The notes under the pieces: generated by a model
The model's database searches: none
Told to the model about the DNA's origin: nothing
The model's input: the letters and a program-made list of their open reading frames with translations, nothing else
Shown: positions 1 through 6,435 of the stretch, in pieces
Layout: every line of letters begins with the position of its first letter
Numbering within the stretch: position 1 is the first letter of the stretch
Origin: Planctomycetaceae bacterium
GTDB taxonomy: Bacteria > Planctomycetota > Planctomycetia > Pirellulales > UBA1268
DNA: 6,885 bases
NCBI GenBank assembly: GCA_947440895.1
Contig: CANETO010000103.1
Coordinates: forward strand, 1 to 6,885
Direction of reading: 5' to 3'
Program-made: the position numbers and the translations under genes

Positions 1-932
1 AGGGCCCGGGCAACGATGCTCTGAAAGGGATTGCGGAGCGGCCATTCGATGCCGCAGGTGTCGGCGAGCCTGCGGGTGGCCGGGGGCAGTTGGTCGTGGC
101 AGAGGTTGAGCCGGGCCACCGGCCCCACGACGTAGGGCGTGCGGCCGGGCAGCTGCAGGCTGTGGAGCGCCGTGCTGTGCGGCACCTGCACTTCGGTAAA
201 GTGCCGTTCGAAGTCATCGATGGCGATATCGAGTCCATCCGACGAGATGATCCGGCCCGTCGCGGGCGGGTAGCCGTCGTCCGAACGCAACGCCACGCAG
301 GTGGAGGGGAGTCGAACCGCTGGAAACTCGAACTCCGCTACCTCACGCACAAGCTCGATCGCGGCGGACAGGCCCCACTCCAGATCGGGCACCAGGCCGC
401 GGAGCGCTGCCACGGAGGGCGCCTTGTAAAACCCACCCACGGCCACGTTGACGGGATGGACCGCCCGGCCGCCGACAACCTCCATGATCTGGCTGCCGAT
501 CGCCTTGAAACGCATGCCGCGTTCCACGAATTCCGGCCGATCAGCAGCCAGCGTGAAGCCGCTCTCATAGCCAAGAAAATCGGGGGCATGGAGCAGGTGG
601 ATGTGAAGGGCGTGGCTCTGGATCCATTCGCCGCAGTAGAGCAGCCGTCGCAGGGCGGTGATGGCGGGCGTGATCTCCACGCCGAATGCCTGCTCGAGAG
701 CCTGACAGGCGGTCAGTTGATAGGCGACGGGACAGATGCCGCAGATCCGGGCCGTGATATCGGGCACCTCGGCAAACCCTCGACCGCGGAGGAGCCGTTC
801 GAAGAATCGCGGCGGCTCATAGATGTTGAATTCGGCGATTTCGATGCTGCCATCGTCCACGCGGATGCGCAGGGCCCCCAGCCCCTCGACGCGTGTCAGC
901 GACTTCACGTTGAAGCGTCGGATCTCACTCAT
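1..932 (-). CDS. hydA: Group 3b [NiFe] hydrogenase large (alpha) subunit, C-terminus cut by window edge
   Basis: This is the catalytic subunit that binds the NiFe(CN)2CO centre and interconverts H2 with protons and electrons. It is expected in the cytosol. Reading down from 932, about 310 codons are open to the window edge. The sequence shows TRVEG (residues 13-17), EPPRFFERLLRGR (39-51) and the N-terminal NiFe ligand motif RICGIC with C64 and C67. HPVNVAVGGFYKAP (159-172) is also typical of group 3 large subunits. Family members are roughly 420-450 residues, so the second ligand motif (DPCxxC) and the maturation cleavage site lie outside the window. The start is supported by AAGGAG six bases upstream and by an 8-nt overlap with the end of the small-subunit gene (ATGAGTGA). 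The residue after VEG is Leu, where His or Glu is usual. The family call is firm. The 3b subgroup rests mainly on the neighbouring genes. Confidence 0.93.
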   Translation of the reverse strand, partial: MSEIRRFNVKSLTRVEGLGALRIRVDDGSIEIAEFNIYEPPRFFERLLRGRGFAEVPDITARICGICPVAYQLTACQALEQAFGVEITPAITALRRLLYCGEWIQSHALHIHLLHAPDFLGYESGFTLAADRPEFVERGMRFKAIGSQIMEVVGGRAVHPVNVAVGGFYKAPSVAALRGLVPDLEWGLSAAIELVREVAEFEFPAVRLPSTCVALRSDDGYPPATGRIISSDGLDIAIDDFERHFTEVQVPHSTALHSLQLPGRTPYVVGPVARLNLCHDQLPPATRRLADTCGIEWPLRNPFQSIVARA

Positions 933-1710
933 GGCTCGCTCCTTCCAGCCTGTCGCTCTCGGCCCGAAATGCCGGTGACTGGGCGTTGAATGACCGGGTG
1001 AGCCTGATGAGCTGCTCCGGTGGAGTTCCCTGTCGTTCGTACTGCCCTGTGAGGCTGACCAGATTGGCTGGTTCACTCGGACCAAAGCAGCCAAAGCATT
1101 CCCGGCCGTGTGCTGGACAGATCGCCCCGCAGCCGGCCTGCGTCACCGGTCCAAGGCAGGGAATGCCCTGGGCCACCGCCACACAGACGGTACCACGAGC
1201 CTTGCACTCGACGCAGACGCTGGTGGAAGGAACACGCGGCTTCCGCCCGAGAACGAACGATGTGATCAGCTCCACCAACTGCCGCACATCGATCGGGCAG
1301 CCACGCAGCTCGAAATCGACCGGTACGTGGTCGGCGATCGGGGTGCTGGTAGCCAGCGTGCTGATGAAGGCTGGCGTCGCATAGACAGCCGAAACAAACG
1401 AATCGATCTGGCCCCAGTTCCGCAGCGCCTGGATGCCCCCAGACGTGGCGCAGGCCCCGATCGTCACCAGATACCGACACTGCCGGCGGATCTCCTGGAT
1501 CCGCTCGGCATCGGCGGGCGTGGTGATGGAACCCTCCACCAGCCCGATGTCATAGGGCCCCTCACCCACCGCCGATCGGGCTTCTGGGAAGTGGGCGATG
1601 TCGAGATGCCGGGCAATTTCCAGGAGCTTTCCCTGGGCGTCGAGCAGCTGCAGTTGGCAGCCGTCACAGGAGGCAAACTTGAAGACGCCAAGGCGAAGGT
1701 GTGCAGCCAT
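925..1710 (-). CDS. hydD: Group 3b [NiFe] hydrogenase small (delta) subunit, Fe-S electron relay
   Basis: This 261-residue protein is the small subunit that carries electrons from the NiFe site through [4Fe-4S] clusters to the HydBG diaphorase module. The proximal cluster ligands are visible as CDGC (C15, C18), GAC (C87) and GCP (C138). A C-terminal cysteine-rich part (C166, C169, C176, C185, C194, C198, C205, C208) would hold two more clusters, the last with the motif CFGCFGP. There is no twin-arginine signal, so the enzyme is cytosolic, unlike uptake hydrogenases. The frame stays open upstream to 1833, but the family starts just before the LGVFKFASCDGC segment, so ATG 1710 is chosen. It begins 32 nt after the hydG stop and has no good Shine-Dalgarno, which suggests coupling to hydG translation. 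The gene overlaps hydA by 8 nt. Confidence 0.94.
   Translation of the reverse strand: MAAHLRLGVFKFASCDGCQLQLLDAQGKLLEIARHLDIAHFPEARSAVGEGPYDIGLVEGSITTPADAERIQEIRRQCRYLVTIGACATSGGIQALRNWGQIDSFVSAVYATPAFISTLATSTPIADHVPVDFELRGCPIDVRQLVELITSFVLGRKPRVPSTSVCVECKARGTVCVAVAQGIPCLGPVTQAGCGAICPAHGRECFGCFGPSEPANLVSLTGQYERQGTPPEQLIRLTRSFNAQSPAFRAESDRLEGASHE
939..944 (-). promoter_or_regulatory. Shine-Dalgarno for hydA
   Basis: On the minus strand AAGGAG lies 6 nt before ATG 932, inside the last codons of hydD. It is the best ribosome binding site in the hydrogenase run and fixes the large-subunit start. Confidence 0.7.
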
Positions 1711-1742
1711 AGTGATGTCGATGTGGGCTTGAGAGGCTGCCG

Positions 1743-2594
1743 TCAGCACTGGGGAACAGCGAGAAATTGGGCGATGCGATCGAAGGAGAACACCGGGCCG
1801 TCGCGACAGACAAACAGTGGGCCAAATTGGCACAGGCCACAGTGCGCCACCGCGCAGCTCATGTTGCGTTCCAGCGAGAGATACACCTCATCGGCCGGAA
1901 CGCCCCTCGCAAATGCCTTCTCAGCCACCGCCGTCATCATCCGGTCTGGGCCGCAGCAGAGCAGCGTCGTGCTCTGCGGATCGAGCGGCAGCGTGTCGAG
2001 CAGTTTGGTGACAAGGCCCACCGGCCCTGACCAGCCGCCCTCGCCGACGTCGACGATCGGGTGCATGTCGATGCCGGCAGCCTTCCAGGCGGCGTACTCC
2101 GACTGGAAGAGCAGATCCGCCGGACGTTTGGCGCCATGGATGACCGCGGTACTGCGGCAGGCGGTGGCGTGCCGGGCCAGGGCATCGATCAGCGACCGCT
2201 GGGAGGCCAGACCGAGTCCGCCGGCCACGATCACCACATCCCGATCGGCGAGCCGATCCACTGGCCATGGGTTGCCAAATGGGCCGCGGATGAGCACCGG
2301 ATCTCCCACCTTCGCCCGGGCAAGGGCAGCGGTCACGTTGCCCACCGATCTCACGGTGTGGGTGAGCAGATCGGGTGTGGCCATGGAGGAGCTGATCGAA
2401 ATGGCCGCTTCGCCAATTCCTGGCAGGTAGAGCATGTTGAACTGCCCAGGGACGAACCGATAGGCCGCGCGGACCGCCGTGTTGTCGAGTACCAGATCGT
2501 AGCTGCGAACGCCGCCGATCTCCTCGGCAATACGGACAATCCGTGCCGGGTGTGATCGCCAAGGATCGGTCGCTTGAGCTACGGGAGAGATCAT
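1743..2594 (-). CDS. hydG: Group 3b hydrogenase gamma subunit, FAD/NAD(P)H oxidoreductase with [2Fe-2S] site
   Basis: This 283-residue diaphorase subunit moves electrons between NAD(P)H and the hydrogenase Fe-S chain. It belongs to the ferredoxin-NADP reductase-like family that also includes AsrB and dihydroorotate dehydrogenase electron-transfer subunits. A flavin-binding barrel comes first (FVPGQF 47-52, AISISSS 64-70). The NAD(P)-binding domain follows, with VIVAGGLGLAS (121-131) and CCGPDRMM (213-220). The C-terminal cluster motif has C247, C252, C255 and C263 and ends in CRDGPVFSFD. The start at ATG 2594 overlaps the hydB stop as ATGA (4 nt). An in-frame upstream extension to 2684 reads through hydB coding sequence and is not family-like. 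No Shine-Dalgarno is obvious, so translation probably depends on hydB. Length and motif order fit the family well. NADP rather than NAD preference is inferred from the subgroup. Confidence 0.92.
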   Translation of the reverse strand: MISPVAQATDPWRSHPARIVRIAEEIGGVRSYDLVLDNTAVRAAYRFVPGQFNMLYLPGIGEAAISISSSMATPDLLTHTVRSVGNVTAALARAKVGDPVLIRGPFGNPWPVDRLADRDVVIVAGGLGLASQRSLIDALARHATACRSTAVIHGAKRPADLLFQSEYAAWKAAGIDMHPIVDVGEGGWSGPVGLVTKLLDTLPLDPQSTTLLCCGPDRMMTAVAEKAFARGVPADEVYLSLERNMSCAVAHCGLCQFGPLFVCRDGPVFSFDRIAQFLAVPQC

Positions 2595-3775
2595 GGTGGG
2601 TCGCTGTGGCGCAGGGCCGCCACCTCCTCCGTGAGATCGATACCCACCGGGCACCACGTGATGCATCGGCCGCAGCCGGTGCACCCGGAGGAATCAAACT
2701 GGTCGATCCAGCCGGCGAGCTTGTGCGTGACCCATTGCCGGTAGCGCGACGCCGTGGAACTGCGCACGCTGCCGCCGTGCATCCGGGCATGATCCAGTGT
2801 GAAGCAACTTGCCCAGTGACGCTCCCGCTCAACGTGATCGCCACTGAGGTCGGCCACCTCGGTGACCGAGGAACAGAAGCAGGTGGGGCAGACAAGCGTG
2901 CAATTGGTGCAGGAGAGACAGCGTGTCGCCACCTCCTCCCAGCGTGGATGCTCCATCTGCGCGTAGAGCAGGTCGCGGATGCCGTGCGTGTCGAGGCTGC
3001 GTGGGCGGGGAGCGCCCGCCTCAGGCTGGCGGGCATGCATGCTGGCCTCAAGGTCGATCGAAACCTGCTTCGCGGCGTCGACTTCCTCAACCGTGCAGGA
3101 CACGATGCCGGCATCAGCAGTGGCCAATCTCTGGATCAGCGCATGCCCTGCCGGCGAGCCGATCTGACAGGCAAACCAGCCGTCGCGCTCTGTCAGCGCC
3201 AGGTCAAAGCCCGGCTCCACGGCCGGACCGCAGGCCATCGAGTGGCAGAAGCAGGTGGCAGCGGCCCGCCGGCAGTTGACCGCCACGGTGAACAGCCGCT
3301 GGCGGCGGGCCTGATAGCCGGGGTCGACGTGACCGCTACCAAGAAAGACCTTGTCCTGGATCCGCAAGGCCGCCATGTCGCAGGCCCGGACGCCGATCAC
3401 CGCCAGCGGCCGATCTTCTGGTGCATGAGTCTGCTGGACCCATTCGCCGTCGGTGCGAACAAAGCTCGCCACGGTCTCGCGCGCAGGAAAGAGAAAGTTC
3501 TTGAGCGAATGGGGTCCGACGACATGATCGAAGAAGCCAGCGGTGGGATCCTGATGGAGGCGATAGCGTCCGCCATCCTGTTCATCGAGCCAGCCGACCG
3601 GCAGCTCTGCGATGCCTCTCAGATCGCGGTAGACGACCGCCCCGTCGGCGACCTGCGGACCGACCACCCGGTGGTTTTCGGCGAGCGTTTCGATAAGCAA
3701 CTGGAGCCCTGCCGGGGGGAGCCGCAGCCAATCACCGATGTTTCGTTCACTGATCGGGGAGGGCGACACAACCAT
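2591..3775 (-). CDS. hydB: Group 3b hydrogenase beta subunit, AsrA-like dicluster 4Fe-4S protein
   Basis: This 394-residue Fe-S subunit relates to anaerobic sulfite reductase subunit A and bridges HydG to the HydDA core. The N-terminal part carries family segments such as VVGPQVADGAVVY (37-49), VVGPHSLKNFLFP (85-97) and GVRACD (128-133), plus a CFC group at C175/C177. Two [4Fe-4S] motifs follow: CLSCTNCTLVCP (C286, C289, C292, C296) and CTGCGRCITWCP (C365, C368, C371, C375). The start is set at ATG 3775 because GGAG lies 8 nt upstream. An in-frame ATG at 3823 would add 16 residues, but it has no Shine-Dalgarno and lies within a TAGAAT promoter-like hexamer. It is the first gene of the four-gene hydrogenase run and overlaps hydG by 4 nt. 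Polysulfide reduction ('sulfhydrogenase' activity) is known for some archaeal relatives and is not shown here. Confidence 0.9.
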   Translation of the reverse strand: MVVSPSPISERNIGDWLRLPPAGLQLLIETLAENHRVVGPQVADGAVVYRDLRGIAELPVGWLDEQDGGRYRLHQDPTAGFFDHVVGPHSLKNFLFPARETVASFVRTDGEWVQQTHAPEDRPLAVIGVRACDMAALRIQDKVFLGSGHVDPGYQARRQRLFTVAVNCRRAAATCFCHSMACGPAVEPGFDLALTERDGWFACQIGSPAGHALIQRLATADAGIVSCTVEEVDAAKQVSIDLEASMHARQPEAGAPRPRSLDTHGIRDLLYAQMEHPRWEEVATRCLSCTNCTLVCPTCFCSSVTEVADLSGDHVERERHWASCFTLDHARMHGGSVRSSTASRYRQWVTHKLAGWIDQFDSSGCTGCGRCITWCPVGIDLTEEVAALRHSDPP

Positions 3776-3783
3776 CTGACAGT

Positions 3784-3787
3784 CTCC
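3784..3787 (-). promoter_or_regulatory. Shine-Dalgarno for hydB that decides the start
   Basis: On the minus strand GGAG lies 8 nt before ATG 3775. The alternative in-frame ATG at 3823 has only CCCCTCGCTAGA in front of it, with no purine-rich site. This favours the shorter 394-residue HydB. Confidence 0.55.
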
Positions 3788-3821
3788 AGAAAGGGTACCG
3801 TCCACGTTCACTCCGCCACCC

Positions 3822-3827
3822 ATTCTA
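3822..3827 (-). promoter_or_regulatory. Possible -10 element upstream of hydB
   Basis: On the minus strand TAGAAT (5 of 6 matches to TATAAT) sits in the context GCTAGAATGG. It lies in the 102-bp gap between the CoA-transferase stop and hydB. Transcription starting about 7 nt downstream would give a leader of roughly 40 nt that contains the GGAG site. No convincing TTGACA-like hexamer lies 16-18 nt upstream, so this is only a suggestion that the hydrogenase genes have their own promoter. Confidence 0.3.
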
Positions 3828-3877
3828 GCGAGGGGATTGAGCTGGGGGCGACCGTTTTTGAATGGAACGCCAGTGGG

Positions 3878-5179
3878 TCAGACAAACCGCTTGAGTTGCC
3901 TCAGACGGTCTGTCAGTTCAGCCCGAAAATCGGGATGGGCGATCGAAATCAGCATCTGGCCGCGTTCGGCCAGGGTCCGGCCGTGAAGATTCACACTGCC
4001 ATATTCGGTGACCACCCAGTGCACGTGCCCCCTCGTGGTGACGACGCCGGCGCCGGTATTGAGTTCCGGCACGATCCGCGACACCGTGCCGCCGGCGGCG
4101 GTCGAGGGGAGGGCAATGATCGGCTTCCCGCCCCGGCTCATCGCGGCGCCTCGCATGAAATCCATCTGGCCGCCGATCCCCGAATGGATGGCATGGCCGA
4201 TTGAATCGGCGCAGACCTGGCCGGTGAGGTCGATCTGAATTGCTGAATTGATCGCCGTCGTGCGGTCGTTCTTGCGAATGGCGAGGGTGTCGTTGGTGCG
4301 GTCGCAGGGATGAAATTCGACGAGCGGATTGTCGTTCACGAAGTCGAAAAGCCGCTGCGATCCGGCGATGAAACTGGTGACACTCCGGCCCGGGTGGATC
4401 GTCTTCAGTCGGTTGGTAATCACGCCTCCCTCCACCAGCGGCACGACGTTGTCGGAGAACATTTCGGTGTGGATCCCGAGATCACACCGGTTGCCCAGTC
4501 GGCTGAGCACAGCGTCAGGAATCGCGCCGATTCCCAACTGCAGGCACGCGCCATCTTCAACGAGGGCCGCCACATGCTCGCCGATGGCGGTGGTCACCGG
4601 ACACGGCGGCTGAACGGAACGGTTTGGGAGTGGGCGATCGGTGGCACAGAACGCAGTCACGTCGGTCAGTGGCACTGCCGAGTGGCCGTGGGTGCGGGGC
4701 ATGGAGGCGTTGATCTCGGCGAGGACGATCCCTGCCGTATCGACAGCTGCACGCGCCGCGTCGATCGAGGTGCCGAGTGTGCAGAGGCCGTGGCGATCGG
4801 GGGGCGAGAGTTGAACCAGAGCCGCGTCGAGACGGACCTGGCCGCTGGCAAAGAGGGAAGGAATGTCTGAAAGAAAGATCGGCACGAAGTCGGCCAGACC
4901 ATCATTGACCATCCCCCGCAGGCTCGAACCGGTGAACAGCGAAATCGAACGCAACTGTCCCGCGTGGCTGGGGGTGGCGAATGGCACCGGCCCCTCCAGG
5001 TGGAGATGCCAGAGCCGCACGTTCTCGAGGTCGGTCCGCCGTGCGAGTGCCTCAATCAACGGCGTGGGCGTAGCCGCCGCACCGTGGATGAAAACGTTCA
5101 TGCCGCTGCGGATGCTGGCGACGAGCTCGTCGGGCGATTGCGCTCGTGGCTGCCAAGCGAGTGTCTGTCGTGGAGGCAT
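3878..5179 (-). CDS. Acetyl-CoA hydrolase / 4-hydroxybutyrate CoA-transferase family enzyme
   Basis: This 433-residue family I CoA-transferase-like enzyme would move CoA between a carboxylate and an acyl-CoA, with acetyl-CoA or 4-hydroxybutyryl-CoA as likely partners. The length is normal for the AbfT/Cat2 group. Visible family motifs are QLGIGAIPDAV (214-224), LGIHTEMFSDN (234-244) with E239 as the likely catalytic glutamate that forms the glutamyl-CoA thioester, and the glycine-rich GIGGQMDFMRGA (334-345) near the CoA site. No signal peptide is seen, so it should act in the cytosol. ATG 5179 is the first start and places the N-terminus as in the family. Only a weak GGGA precedes it, and a better AGGAG lies 17 nt upstream. 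It points the same way as the hydrogenase genes 102 bp downstream. The substrate cannot be read from the sequence, so no gene symbol is given. Confidence 0.88.
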   Translation of the reverse strand: MPPRQTLAWQPRAQSPDELVASIRSGMNVFIHGAAATPTPLIEALARRTDLENVRLWHLHLEGPVPFATPSHAGQLRSISLFTGSSLRGMVNDGLADFVPIFLSDIPSLFASGQVRLDAALVQLSPPDRHGLCTLGTSIDAARAAVDTAGIVLAEINASMPRTHGHSAVPLTDVTAFCATDRPLPNRSVQPPCPVTTAIGEHVAALVEDGACLQLGIGAIPDAVLSRLGNRCDLGIHTEMFSDNVVPLVEGGVITNRLKTIHPGRSVTSFIAGSQRLFDFVNDNPLVEFHPCDRTNDTLAIRKNDRTTAINSAIQIDLTGQVCADSIGHAIHSGIGGQMDFMRGAAMSRGGKPIIALPSTAAGGTVSRIVPELNTGAGVVTTRGHVHWVVTEYGSVNLHGRTLAERGQMLISIAHPDFRAELTDRLRQLKRFV

Positions 5180-5475
5180 TGGTGATCCCGCCGATTCTCC
5201 TGCGGTTCGCTCGGGCGAAGGGAATCAAACTCTCGACATCCAGCTTGGGAAGCAGTGCGGGGGTAGTTCTCAGACAGGCAGACAAGAGGCTCACAGGTTC
5301 ACGGCCAGAAGATCCAGCAATTGTACCGTTCGCTGTACCAACTCCGGAAAAAAGGTGCCGCCCCGGAGCCATCGGCGGCATGCAGTACCCAGACAAGACT
5401 GCTGCGTATCGCGGTGGTACGATACGCCGGGAACAGCGCTGCACGCAGCAGATTCAACGAAGGCTTTGGTAACCG
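5180..5475. other. Divergent intergenic region between the CoA-transferase and membrane-protein genes
   Basis: This stretch must hold promoters for both outward-facing genes. Short open frames cross it, but none has recognisable protein character or a ribosome site. It contains an 8-bp inverted repeat at 5404-5427 and a smaller one at 5438-5449 (GCTGC-AC-GCAGC). On the minus strand TACAAT (5325-5320) could be a -10 for the CoA-transferase, but no matching -35 is present. No tRNA-like cloverleaf or terminator was recognised. Confidence 0.5.
5404..5427. repeat. Inverted repeat, possible operator, upstream of the membrane-protein gene
   Basis: The arms GCGTATCG (5404-5411) and CGATACGC (5420-5427) are perfect reverse complements around an 8-nt spacer, giving 16 bp between arm centres. 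It lies 48 nt before the plus-strand start at 5476 and overlaps a weak TACGAT hexamer (5418-5423) that could be a -10. The symmetry and spacing suit a dimeric repressor or activator site. A small hairpin or chance is also possible. No regulator gene is visible in the window. Confidence 0.35.
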
Positions 5476-6435
5476 ATGTTTCTATCAGTCCGCCATCGTC
5501 TGGCCACGTTATTCGATCGGCTGGCGGAATATTCGAAACAAGAGTGGTTCGAAAAAGGTGTCGTGATTGCCGCCACGGGCGGCTTTCTCATGCATCTCCT
5601 GCTCATCGCAGCCGTTCGGAATCTGCCCGACATGCCGCAGACGATCCTTGAAGGCGTCGATCGCAGCCCGCTTCATGCGGTCTACACGCCGTTTAGTATC
5701 ATTCTTTTCTACGAGGTCATTCTCCTCGTTTTCGCGATCGCGAATTCACACACCGGAGAAATCGCCAAGCAGTATCAGATCATGTCGCTCATCATCGTAC
5801 GCCGTGTCTTTAAAGACATCGGAGGCTTTGAAGACATCGACAACTGGCTGGCAGAATCTGAAGCAGCCGGCGCGGTGTTGCTCGACATGGTGGGTGCTGT
5901 GGCGATGTTCGTGATCGTTACCGGATTCACTCTGATTCGCCAGAGGACGCCCAAGATCTCGATTGAGAGAAATCTCGACGGCTTCATCGAACTGAAAAAA
6001 GCCGTTGCCGTTTTGCTGCTCTTCGTCCTGGTAGGACTCGCCGCACTCAATTTCGCCAGTTGGTTGCGAATCGTGCCGGCGACGGTCATAGGTCAGCCGC
6101 ATCCGCCGCAGAATCTTGACCTCTTTTTCTTCCCGCTCTTCTTCGAGTTCATGATTTTTTCAGACGTGTTTCTTCTGATCGTGTCACTGGCCTACTACGA
6201 TCGGTATGAGTATGTCTTTCGGAACGCGGGGTTCGTTATCTCGACGGTGCTTCTCCGTGTGTCCTTGTCGACACCAAAGCCCTACGATCTTGGCGTTGCG
6301 CTCGTCGCCATGGTCTATGGCCTTGTGGTTCTTGGCGTGTTTAGCTGGTTCAGTTCGATCGTCAGGCTGGAACAGGGGAAACCGGAAGGCCATACTCTGC
6401 CCGCGGTGAGAAAGAAGGACTCGCACCATGGCTGA
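5476..6435 (+). CDS. Unrecognised membrane protein with about seven transmembrane segments
   Basis: I do not recognise a family for this 319-residue protein. Hydrophobic stretches at about residues 28-47, 71-90, 131-154, 176-200, 216-240, 250-264 and 272-296 suggest six or seven membrane helices. A soluble loop lies between helices 2 and 3 (about 91-130) and the C-terminal tail is polar and basic. Charged residues sit inside predicted helices: E80, D137, E224 and D230. Histidines at 40 and 67 are few and do not form an obvious paired haem-ligand pattern. ATG 5476 has GAAGG 12 nt upstream, a long spacing. The 3' end overlaps the next gene by 8 nt, which implies co-translation with the flavoprotein and suggests a membrane partner or anchor in electron transfer. 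That role is inference from position only. The gene looks less GC-rich than the minus-strand block. Confidence 0.85.
   Translation: MFLSVRHRLATLFDRLAEYSKQEWFEKGVVIAATGGFLMHLLLIAAVRNLPDMPQTILEGVDRSPLHAVYTPFSIILFYEVILLVFAIANSHTGEIAKQYQIMSLIIVRRVFKDIGGFEDIDNWLAESEAAGAVLLDMVGAVAMFVIVTGFTLIRQRTPKISIERNLDGFIELKKAVAVLLLFVLVGLAALNFASWLRIVPATVIGQPHPPQNLDLFFFPLFFEFMIFSDVFLLIVSLAYYDRYEYVFRNAGFVISTVLLRVSLSTPKPYDLGVALVAMVYGLVVLGVFSWFSSIVRLEQGKPEGHTLPAVRKKDSHHG
6415..6419 (+). promoter_or_regulatory. Shine-Dalgarno for the flavoprotein gene
   Basis: AAGGA lies 8 nt before ATG 6428, inside the last codons of the membrane-protein gene. It supports this start and the 8-nt gene overlap. Confidence 0.65.

Noticed and set aside
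90..989. Long plus-strand open frame opposite hydA
   Set aside because: It is antisense to a clearly conserved hydrogenase large subunit, and its translation is Arg/His/Gly-rich with no family character. It is a GC-rich shadow frame.
1711..1833. N-terminal extension of HydD to the upstream ATG at 1833
   Set aside because: It overlaps the C-terminal cluster region of hydG, and the added 41 residues are not like a signal peptide or the family N-terminus.
1108..2430. 440-codon plus-strand open frame opposite hydD/hydG
   Set aside because: It spans two genes and their junction on the opposite strand. The protein is low-complexity in character with no motifs.
2543..4204. 553-codon plus-strand open frame opposite hydB and the end of the CoA-transferase
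   Set aside because: It runs across two well-supported genes and their intergenic gap, and the translation shows no domain. Long antisense frames are expected in GC-rich DNA.
5320..5340. Repeated GGTACA units and near-palindrome around TTGGTAC/GTACAA on the minus strand
   Set aside because: The symmetry is imperfect (it needs a one-base shift), the arms are short, and no -35 pairs with the TACAAT. This is not enough for an operator or promoter call.
5052..5444. 130-codon minus-strand frame across the CoA-transferase start and the intergenic region
   Set aside because: It is out of frame with the CoA-transferase, has an Arg-rich composition and no recognisable motif or ribosome site.
5731..5744. 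14-bp perfect palindrome TTCGCGATCGCGAA, containing GCGATCGC (HIP1-like)
   Set aside because: It lies inside the membrane-protein coding sequence, where it encodes ordinary residues (FAIA). It is the only occurrence I noticed and nothing else suggests a cyanobacterium. GATC-containing words are frequent throughout the window.
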